Assembly: GCA_028554755.1 (NCBI GenBank) | Contig: JAPTOF010000001.1 | Coordinates: forward strand, 38,831,501 to 38,895,500 | Direction of reading: 5' to 3' | Origin: Cordia subcordata | Taxonomy: Eukaryota > Streptophyta > Magnoliopsida > Boraginales > Cordiaceae | Length of the DNA: 64,000 nucleotides | In this document: piece after piece, positions 38,437 through 50,400 of the stretch | Layout of the letters: each line of letters starts with the position of its first letter | Position numbering within the stretch: the stretch's first letter is position 1 | The notes under the pieces: model-generated | Told to the model about the DNA's origin: nothing | The model's input: the letters and a program-made list of their open reading frames with translations, nothing else | The model's database searches: none | Made by a program: the position numbers and the translations under genes

Positions 38437-41400
38437 TTATTCTTCAGTAAAGGCGCCTACTGACTTATCCATCCCTAGTTGTTGGTTATTGTTCTCAACA
38501 TCTGATAGTGAGTGGTTAGCAGCACTAGTATCAGAAATTAATACAACAGAATGACTCTGAACTACAGCACCATCTTTTTGGCTTGAAGGATCATCCTGGA
38601 GAGTTGTATCCGCTGAATCCACGTATAGTATGCCATATCTTTGCCCATGGGTAAGACCAGGACAGAGTCCCTACGACATACACAACAGAGAGCAAATGAG
38701 GAAGAAATCTCAGTTTCAAACAATTTTTTTTTTTTTCTTTTGGTGCAGTAGTTTCAAACAAAAGATCCAAGTTGAAAAATCAAAATTTGCAAGGTAATAC
38801 ATCTTTTTTTCTCTCTTTGGGACAAAAAGATATGCATCCAAAGCACTCTTTCGTCTTTCAATATCTACAATAACACAACCAAGTTTTCCAAGGTGTTTAT
38901 GCCATTTAACTGCACGAAGATTTATTTCATTTTGATAAATTTTAAAGGAGAGTAGCTCAATTACAGAGGGGAAGTGCATGTAACTTTCTACATGCCATTT
39001 CGAGCAAATTATCAGATTGTTATTAAACGATCAAGAAGGGTGTCTTTTATCTTTTTCTCTACCCTTACAGTCAAAGATATGCTCTTATACATTATTCTTA
39101 ACTTAATTGAAAACTCACTAGATTTCAGAGATTACTTAAACGAGTAATTGTTAGTTTATCTGATGATCTCATTTTCTTGTCAGGGAAGTTATAAGAGATT
39201 TGCCATCAGTTGAAGGGGTTTGGGGGTAGTGGTCATGGTGAACTGATATAGGTTGATAGTTTTTATTCCTTTATTAATTCTTTAAATTCCTGTACATCTG
39301 TACTTAAAAGTTTCAAAATGTCAAACCAAGATCCCTACATGTTTGTCAACTTTCTTCTCCCCATTTCCAACATCAAGTACCCAATCTTCTTCAAAACCAA
39401 TCAACTGCAAGAAATTGAAGTGGTGTTTGAAGTTCCTAGTAATAAGTAGCATTTAGTCAATCTTGTTTCTTCTAAAGACATTCTGGATGGGGTACAACAA
39501 ATCCATAATAGTATAGCAACTTCAGGATCATCTAGATCGAAGAATTAATGGGACTAGTTTGAATACATTAACTTGTCATTGGTTCCCTTTTTTTTTTTTT
39601 TTTTGTTTTGAAACATATCATTAAGAGAATCCTTCCTAAGTATTTTGTTTTCTTTTTAATTTAAAATCTTCCTTCCTAGAATGATGTCTTTCAGATTCCA
39701 TGACCATTGTCAACTTCTTTTTGTGCCTTGATATCACATCTTGCATTTCACAGTGAATAGCTGTTTTTGACAAGGGAAGATGCTGATCCCGACTAGGTGT
39801 ATCTTCGGTAAACAGTACAGCCGAGAGGGTTCAAGAAAGAAAATAAGACATCAGAAATGCAACAGGGGGAGTCTGAATTAGAAATCCTCAGGCATAATCC
39901 TTCTTCTATTTAAGAGATGGATTGTACAAGTGAAAGAATTCAGAATCATTCTTCAAAATCATTCCACCAAAACAAGTACAAGCTCACCGTTAAATCCAAA
40001 TGCAACCTCAATATTTATCTTATATATTTCCTCATTAACACTGAGCAAGTTCCCATAAAAGAAACCAAGACTCAGGTAAGTAGAATACATCAAGATTTAA
40101 CACTGACCTTGATCAACCCTGAGATGGAAGGTGGTCGCTGAAAGTTGGGGTGTGATAAGGAATTGGCAGTGCTAGGACACTTGTAGGAATTGCTGCAATT
40201 AGTTTCATCATTATCCATTGCAATGTCTGAAGCACTGGTTTCAGGTCTGAAGTTGCCGTTTCTACAATACGCTCCAAAATATGCACAATGTTCCCTTACT
40301 AGAGATATTTGTGGAGTTGCAGGGAATAGGTGTCCTTCAGTGCTGAAAATGTACCTATAATAGGATGGCCTCTTTTACTCAGGAAACAGATAAAATGTAA
40401 ACTAAGAAGCAACAGACTTAGGCAGGGATTTTAGCAGCATAAGCAAATCTACCCACTAAGCACTAGTACATTTTTTGTGATACATTTCAAAATTCAGAAG
40501 GAAGCATAGCTTGGTTATCTTATTATATGATTTTTGTGCTTGGAGAACTTACAATTTTACGGTTAGACAGAAGGATATATTGGTATCCTCAAACTACGTG
40601 TAAAATCAAATGAACACAGATACAGCGGCACTCACTTGTAAGGGCCATTCTCAACAAGGTTATCTGGACCAGCAGCCAAATCAAAAAGAAGCCACAAATA
40701 TTTGACCTGCACAAGTACAATACTACAGTATAACAAAAAGAACAAGCAAGGGAGCGTGCATGTCACAGAAGAGAGTCACAGAGACAGAGAAAGAAGAAGA
40801 CAGATTAGAGTGGACATATATTGCAAACTAATCTATTCTAGGTTGAAACCAAGAGACTACATTGCAGATTAACCATTTAGACTTTATAGAGACCACTCCA
40901 AACAAAACACTGTGCAGCATCAATTACTGATGTCCACCTGCCTTTCTTGCCATAGAAATGAATTCAAGAAAATATTCTCTATTAGACCAAGTTTGAGTAA
41001 ATGAACATTACTAGTGATTCCATGCAAGAAAGATCTTTCTGACGTAGCATTGGCAACAACAGAGTATTAGAGAGACCAAACTAGAGAGAGGAGAGGCCTG
41101 GGGAGCTAAAAAAATAAATGCATGCATATGATGAGTAAGAAGAAATTCAAGTGAGAATGATAAGGGGCAGCTTATCATTTCATAATTCAATTGTACAGAT
41201 CAAGTCGGCTTCTTATGTTAAGAACTTGAAAACTGAAAACTGAAAGTGCCTACTAGTAGGTACCTAAACTACAATTATTAATAGAATGCAAGGCACATAT
41301 ACTTCAAATATATCCTAAAAGCTCAATCACTAATCAGAACTCCTAACAACTACCAGGGACCAAAATGATTTGTGAGATAGAGTTTTTGTTGTTCATACAG

Positions 41401-44400
41401 TCTCGGCCAAGAAAAAGCTCTCCATGTGGTCTTCCTGTCTGTGAAACTCAACATCTGATATGTGACAATATCCACAGGTGCATCGGGCGCCATACTGTAA
41501 GCTAGCAAGCATGTCACGTCCCACATCAAGATATCTACATGAATAATTTAATCAGGTTAAGTAGGAAAATGATTTCAAAGAGTGAAAAGGAAAGAGGAGA
41601 ACAATTGAAGGATGGACTACAGGTAAAGAATAAGTAGGTAGCTTATAAAGTAATCCGGGTAAACACAGTTAAAATTCATGAAGAATATAAGTGGCAAGGG
41701 ATGAATGAGAAAAAATGGATGAATCACCAACGAACTATTTTGAAGCTTTACGATTTGAACATTTGGTGGAAGTCAAGTGCAATATAATTATAGAAAAGAG
41801 AAAGCATCATCTTTGTGGGTCTAAGTAGGAGAGCAGTGGGCCGATTTTGTCATTTTATAACTTTGTTTGACAATGTCATGCTTTTAACTTCAACTTTTTT
41901 TTCTTTTATTGGTTTAGTGTTGTTATTTTATTTTAATTTATTAGTTTCAGTTTTAACTTTTTACAACATAAAAAATAAACAAATTAAATTTATTGGGCCT
42001 ATAAGAATCAAGTGATTTTATAAATCAAAATTGGCAAACTAGTCACCAGTGCTAATAAATTATTAGAAGAGAATAACACATAAATTTAAAAAATTTTATG
42101 GGGGCTAGTGGGGGCAGCATTAGCCCCCTATTCGATCAGCTCTGGCCCCCAAAACTGGTCCTAGTTACTCTCTGAATGGACCTGATTCTGTACCAAGATG
42201 CTAATTCCATACAAGAAAAGTAGACCTCTCTTTCAGCTATCCTTACAGTGAGAGAAAATCTCTTGAAGGATGAGTTCCCTTCCTTTGCCCCATGTGGTCA
42301 AAGAATTCACAAAGTCAAAATCATTGGACTTCAAAGATCAGAAAATCAGTTACATTAAGAATCCAACTAAAAGAACAAAGTCCTCCCATAGCCTTGGTAG
42401 GAGCATTTCATAAATTTTAAAGTCCGTGCAGTCATTGTGAGTAATGATGACGTTGAAAAGTCAATAGCTCACCTGGGATCTCTTGTGGCTTTGTACAGCC
42501 AATATGTGCTCTCTATTAATTCTGGGCGCAGTGGATAGCTTTTCTGACCTTGCTGAGACAATTTTGAAGATCAAAAGGAAGTTCAGATAAGATATTACTT
42601 TTATAGTTTACAGATTACTGGTTTTTGTGTGTGTGTATGTTGGGGGAAAGAAGGAAAAAACTGTGTGAAGTACAAGTAGATGTTGCCATCTCAGTTAAGG
42701 GAGACCACAAAGAAATAGAGAAGATATTCATGGAACATAAACCAACCAATGGACTCAGGAGCATTAAAAAGGATTCAAACAAAACTGTGTTTATTATCTA
42801 TTTGGGAGTCAATTAGTTAGTTTAGGGTATGAACTATATACAAATGAGGCTTGGGATGTAACCATCATTATTATTCAGCATCTTATAGTTACTAATAAAC
42901 TTTGCTTTTGGCTTTCAAGTTCTGTTTTAGTAACTAGAATTTACTACGAATCAGCAGCCCTTGTTTCACGATAATTCTAATCTTCGATATAAATCGAGTA
43001 ACTGCGTCCCCCTTTCACCCTGTGGATAGTTACCGCAGGAACGTTTAACTTCATTTTGCATGATATTTTGATTTGCAACTTGATTTTGCATGACATTTTG
43101 ATTTGCAACTCAGCCAAACCCATTTATGTTTGCCAAGACATTCAATTGATAAGTCAAACATATAAACGTGTTTTCAAAGAAAAGCACCTATGCACTTTGC
43201 TTAATGGTAAACTGAATGTCATTTTACCTGCATAAGCTCATTACTCTAAGGCTACATGTCAGCTACCCAAACTAAATGCATATCAAAGTTTACCTGTACA
43301 CATAGTGTAGCTAGGTTGAATCCCTCAGGTGTGAAGCCATATTTCTTCCAGACACTAAAGAAGGCATTATGGGTTCGAACAGCAGGCTCAATATCCCCAG
43401 CTAGAACCTTCCAACAACAACATAATCAGTTCTGTTTATCTACATCAATGAACAGAAACTTTGCTCTTGAGGTAGAGGATCTCAGCAACAACAACAGTAC
43501 CTGAAGGCCGGGCCAGAATGCCTGCAGACTGTTAAATAATGGCCAGACAATGGCAGCAGAATTCATATTTACCTCCACATACCTACAAGTGGTTTGAAAA
43601 TATCCTGTTTATTTTGGCCATTTAGAATAACAACTAAATAAGATAAACGAAGATGAAACCCTGGAGGATAGACATGTCGACAAAAAACATTGGTTACCAT
43701 GGATCATTGAAGAGATAGTGCATTGCAGCCTTGTAAGCTTCTTGAAAAATGAAAAGGTACTCTTCATCTCCAAATAATAAGTAAGCCTGAAGTTAAATCA
43801 CTAGTGATCAAATAATACAACAGAAACTTTACTAGTGATTAAAAATACAACAGAAGCTGAAACTCTTCATCTAGAATCATGCATGCACCCTGCTTACTCA
43901 AATTTCTTACATGTTAGCGCCATGATGAAACAGGGCACAGAAGGATGTCAAAGACAGCAATTAGTTTTACTAATGGAAAAATAATTAGTTTTACTAATAG
44001 AATAATAATTAGTTTTACTTATAGAATAATCGCATCACAAATATTATTTAGCAAAGATAATGATATCTTAAACTTGCAAAACAAGAAGACTGCAATTCTA
44101 ATATTTAATTAGGTAAGACAGAAAATCACCTTTAAAAGATATTCATAGAAAGAGTCTATGCTTGTTCCTATTCCAGCATCCTGCAAACCAAAATATTATC
44201 TTTTATATAACCACAGACGAAAAAGAAAAATTATATTAAAAGAACGAAAACCTGATAACGAGACAACTCATGGGAAGATTACAGGACTTCGTTTCCTTAA
44301 CTAAGAAAGAAAAGGTAATAAATATAAGTCAAGTAAGTTAATGATCAAAATACCCCCAGCTCTTTCCGTCATGGAAGAACATCCTCCTTATATACAAAAT

Positions 44401-47400
44401 TGATCTTATTGTCGGGATAGTTAGAAATTTCCACTGAGTTTATAGTTTCCGTATTCCTTCCTAGCATCTGGAATTCAAAAACGACCTAGAACAGCGCTTC
44501 CTCCATCAAGAAAGAAGGCCCTTTTTATATTTAATGGGATCATAAAAACTCAACATTCAACAATCTGAACCTCAGAGTTTCTTGGCATTAACTCTGCTGC
44601 TTCTGCATTTATTTGAAAAAAGAATAGGGGAACAAAAGGAAAATTACGTAATGAGGAAAGTCTTCATTAATTCCCAAGATATATCAACTAGAACTCCCTA
44701 AAGTCTCTAATATCACATAATGTGACTATAGCGACCATCACTGTGTTCAATAATTTATAACCTTGCCAGTTATCATAATAAAGTATTAAATAATCAAAAA
44801 GGTTATAAAAGTGAACTTCACATGAAGCAGACATTATGTTATTCTTCGCATACAAATTAAAAAAAATAAAAATAAATAACAGTGATGTCTACTTTACAAA
44901 ATCTGAAACTTATATGCCACACCCTTCAAATGAAGCAGGCCTCGTGTTATTCTTCCCGAACTTATACACCACGCCCTTCAACTGAAGCAAACCTCATATT
45001 ATTATTCCCAAGCAAATTAAAAATAACAGTGATGTCTAGTTTATAAAATTTGAGCATAGCTGTTATAAAATTTACAGTAAAGAGCTCTATAGTCTAAATA
45101 TTTCTTTACCTTCAAAAGATTCAATAATACAATAACCAAAAAGAGAACCTTTATATCCCTGTTGTGCCCCAGTAAGAATCCCTAGAGGGAAAAAGAAAAG
45201 AACAAGAAAAGCAAGCAGAATGCTAATTCTGCATAAGCCCATAGGCTCTGCCTTGGTTTATTTGAACAAAATTAGACTCCAGCATTCAACCATTTAGCAG
45301 CAAAAATTATTGAGATTTTTAATATAAACTTCTAGACCTTATAGAAATATTATCAGGCTCACAAACCTCAAAATGATTAATAATATATTCCATGAAACTG
45401 TCCAACAAATTATAGTTACAGAAGGATGGAGAAATGTCAATAATTTCTTTTGAAGTCAAAACAATTTTAATTTGCCTGTATTACATTCAGTAAAGAAAAT
45501 TGCAAACATAGATCTATGCTAGCAGTGACATTGTACTGGTATATCTATTAAGAATTTTGAGGTTCTAACCTAAAATCAATTGGTGCTAGGTGCAGTAGCC
45601 CAAGATCTCACTAAGTGGTCTTGGGTTTATTGATTTTTCTATGTGGGAGGAAGTTATAACACTCCCCCTCATGTCTGACCAGATTGGATGAATTTATGAA
45701 TTTCTATACGGGAGAAAATTCTAACACTCCCTCTCACATACGACCGGATTCTAAAGAATATGGGTCACACGTGGATTATGAAGATGACTTATACATAGAT
45801 GGATACTCAAACATGGCCGAATATGATTTGAATGGGTCATACATGGATGAATATAACACGCACATGGATGAATATAACACGCACATGGATGCATACTGAG
45901 ACGTGGTAAAATATAACTAGGCCAAGAGCCTAGCTCTCATACCATATTAAAATTTTTAATGTTCCAATCTAAAACCAATTGGTACTAGATGGAGTAGCTA
46001 AGGATCTTAATAAGTGGTCTTAGATTTATTGATTCTTCTATGTGGGAGGAAATTTTTAATACTCCCCCTCACGTGTGACTAGATTGAATGGATGATAAAT
46101 TTCTATATGGGAAGAAATTCTAACAATAAGTTTCATTCTTAGAAAGGGAAATGTAGGACATTGCCAAAATGAAATCTAGTGTTTCAAAAACAAAGGATAC
46201 AATAAACAACCTGGGAATATAAGGGACTGCATGTTAGGAGAAACACTATCTGAAGCTCGCAGATTAGGGAAAAGAATTAGGTGTGGAAATTAGTGTTGCA
46301 TCCCATCATAGGGGGCAAGTGAGAAACCACTATTGATCCTCTTAAAACAAAACAGAAGGAAAAAAGAAAAAGAGAAAAAAGGTTAGTGTTGCATCCAAGA
46401 ATTAAGGAAACAAAGAGCCCGTTTGGATTGGCTTTTTTCAAAAGAACATCTTTTAACAGCTTTTGAAAAATAGTTTTTTTTTAGAAGCTAAAAATTCTGG
46501 CTTCTAAAAAAAAGTTGTATTTGAGCTTTTTTCAGAATTTCAGCTTTTTTTGAAGCTAAATCAAGTAGTTATTGCAAATTTAATGTAACTTTTTCTAAAA
46601 AAAAGCCAATCCAAACAGGCCCAAAATCATTAATCACTGTTACTCATGGTTAGCCAGAACTAATTTCCGATACCATTGTATACTTATTGTAAAGTGTACA
46701 AGTTGTGAATGTTCAAACTGTATGCAATCTCATAAAGTAAAGGATACCAAAAATACGTCTCATGACAAGTTATTAGAAATAGATACTGCTACCTTTTGAG
46801 TCCATTCACCACTAAAAACGTCAATATGAGCACCAACTAGGTTGATCTTTGAACGGCGAGCCCATAATCCTCGTACTGCATTTTTCGTAACTTCCTCAAA
46901 AACTGCAATCCCATTAAAGCAAGTGTTAAAATAGTATAAGTAAAGAAGTCTCTCCTCACACCCCTAGGAAAAAGAGAGAGAAACAAATATAAAACGGGAA
47001 AAGATTGTTGCCATAATAGAGCAGGACAAAGAAGAAGAGCTACTTCAAGGCAGTCCACATTCCACAATCATAAACCAATCTTGAAAATCTTTTAAAAGTT
47101 TTAATTGTGATGAAGATCCTTTCTTCTATATCTAAATACAAAGAACTGTCTAGATCGAACGGCCTCACAAATGCTCAGATATGGGAAGTACATAGCCAGG
47201 TTTAAAATCATATTACGATGGATATAATATACAGGTTATGGGAGGATTGTAAGAGATGGAGGAAAACCATATCAACCTCCATGTGCACTTTTGTTCTTAT
47301 ACCTTTAAGCCCTGCATAGCCTTAAGGTTGCAAAACTACTGAACTCCTATTGTCTATACACAAGTATATGCATCCACTGTACATAAAACAAAAAATTCCA

Positions 47401-50400
47401 CTCAGCCTGTGTCCATTGAGTGACTACATTGTTGGCATTCTCTCAACAGAGAAAACAGGGAAGATAACAGCAAAGTAACAAACAGTGGACCAACAGGAAG
47501 GTGATTTCAGGAATGCCAAAATAACATCAAAGAATTCATAGACGACAATTGCAGTTGCTTTATATTTGCCTTAGATATGGCCAAATCAGGAACTAGAGTA
47601 GCCGCACGCAAAACTCCTTCGCCTTTTTCAAGCAAAACGATACATCATTGTCAAATCATTTCAAGTCTTGGGACATCAAAACGTTAATTATGGGACACCA
47701 AAACATTAATTGAAGCAATATCTCAAGGAGAAAACTTCAAATCTCAGAGGGTAACCAAAAAGTAAAGCACGAAACTTAGCTGAATTACTTACTGGGATCA
47801 TTAGTTAGGCGGCTAAGGATACCAAACTCTAATGTCAGAGTCCCACCACCAGCTGTTGATGTTATCTAAGCACAGAAGAACACTAAGTTTTAGTCTTGCA
47901 TATAAATTGTGAGAGACATTCCAAGTACGGAAAGATGCAACTATATAAGTGCAATGTATTATTTCAGTTTTGCATCTGCGGCAGCTTCTTTATAATCCCT
48001 CTCATTCAAATCAGATTTCTTACTTTTTATGGGCCTTCGCAAGGCATCTTTGACTTTCTAATAACAAATACTTTATATGGTATCATTTCTAGTTAACATA
48101 ATAGAGCCCCCAGCCATAGCTGGACGCTGTTGCTCTTCTTCAGGCCCCGCTGTTCTTTAAACAATACATATACACTCTTTCAAGAAGCATCAAAACAAGT
48201 CAAACTAAAACAGCCGATGAGGAAGGAGAGAGTAATTAATATCATTCAACACATGCACATTCACCTACAATAGGACACTTCAATTTCAGAAAAGATAGCC
48301 ATGCTACATAAGAAACTAGCAAGAAGTTTGAATCCTTTAGATTTCGAGATTCTTATTCTTTATCCTGCAATCTACATCTCACAACACCTTTGCCCAAACA
48401 GTGAAAGTATTTTGGTAGAAACTATCATGAGCTAAAAACATTGCTAAGAAAATAATACCTAGCAAAATTTTATTACCCAGATTCTGAACATTAGATGTCA
48501 AATCTTACTGCTTTGAGGACATTAACTAGGTCATATAAATCACAGTATATACAAGATTTTCCTAACAATATATGAAACTATTGCATGTGTTGTTGAGCAG
48601 TTTAAGTTTCTTCTCTCATAAATTTATTTTCATGACTACACACAAAGGCCTGCCGGAGGCTCATGTTCCACATTTCACGAACCTTAGTAAGTCATCACCT
48701 TACATGCAAAGAAACAAATGATTGGTTCACACAAATCAGAGCTTACAAGGTTTTTAATATACAAGCAATGACAAGTGACCTCATCAATGACACAATGAAG
48801 CAAAAGAGAAGTCACTGGTTATGATATTCAAGAAGAAATATCAGAGGGAAAAGAAAATACAGAGAGGCTTTGCCTTGCTTTCATCTTCGTCAACCCCATG
48901 CAATAGATTTACAGATCCATAGGGAATTCCTGTTACAGGCCATAGTGAAAAGTCAGATGGAACATGGCTAGACTAAGCTAAAACAGAATGTCAGATTGAG
49001 GCAGAAAGTCGTGAAAAAAACTGGACATGATGCTGTGATATACAGCCTTCATTTATATAACCAAGAAAAATGAAAAAGGAAAATGAACAAGTCCTTTCCC
49101 ACCTCGTTCTTCTTTGTATGGGACATCTAATTTTCTTGATTGTAGCAGGAGCGGTATTATTTTCGAACAATTGCAGAAAGAATTAGGCTACAAACATCGA
49201 ATGCTTGTTCAACTACCATCCAACTTCCCACTATAGATGTTGCCTAGTAAAGGATAGATATTTTTCAATCTCTATTTTAAGCTTCTTCTTTTCCTCTGTC
49301 TTCCCCAATAACTTCAACATGTCAAGTACCTGTAGTATGCAAGAGCCTAGCAACAAAAAGAAAGCAGAAAATATTTGCAAATGTCTAGTTCTCTACATAC
49401 CAATGGATCATTGGATTGAATATTAGAAGCTCAAGAATTGAAATCTCAAAGAAAATGTCTGTAGCTTTCTTTGTAAAAGAATATGGTAATCTCTTAGTTG
49501 TACCTGTAGGAGTATCAAAAGCTGGCAACATTCTCCGGGCCAAATCCTCAGCCAAGTTGAGTAATTCGTTATCATATGAGGGAATCCTCATGCCCTACAT
49601 TTGTAAAAGTTTAAAATGCTTTCAGAAAGATTTGAGAATAATGTATAGAAGCATCATCCACTGTGACTCTAGACATACATGAGATCACAGCTGGTGAGGG
49701 AGAGAAAGAAACCTTCTCAGATATTCTCTCATTAAAAATGCAATTTTGGGGCTTTTATTAGGTTGGGAGAGGAAGGCCAATATGCTAGATCTCACACAAT
49801 ACTGTTACAACTGTATAAGAAGATTTAGCTATTGGAAAATGGAAAAGGAAATCAAAGAATATGAGTCTATGTGTACATAAAGATTACCATGCTATAATCA
49901 CTTGCAATGAGATGAGCAGAAAGTAATCCTCCAAGGACCCGAATTGTTGTTTCAAATATGGATACTGTCTTGTTCTGCAATGTACAAGTAAAACTCAACT
50001 GTCTATTATAGTTCAACTCTTCAACTTTACATATTAAAGCTGGCCACAAGGCACATTGGACTGCAGTAAACTATCAATTTTTCAACAAACAATAGCTGCA
50101 TCTGAAGATTACATCTAGAAGTTGGCATCAGAACAGGAAGAAAAGGCCTAATTTAGTTTAGCTTAACTTCAGTGGAAAAAAAGGAAATTACCAAAAATAA
50201 TAAGGGAATTCTTAGTTTCACTTATGAATCAGTTAATCCTGAGTAAACATCAGGAATCAAATGAAAAGAAGAGAGTTTAAACAAATATGTAAGCCAGTTG
50301 ATGACAAAAGGAAAACATTTTGGCACTTAAGAAGGGAAACAAGAAAGAATGGTATTCATCTGCGTCAATTTAAATGCTACAGTTTTCCTGAACTTTCAGA

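Noticed and set aside
45684..45899. 71-codon frame with [14 protein letters not shown] repeat
   Set aside because: It lies in the TRIM interior and reflects its short tandem repeat.
49385..49682. Plus-strand frames opposite MNS4 exon 5
   Set aside because: They are shadows of the GH47 exon on the minus strand.
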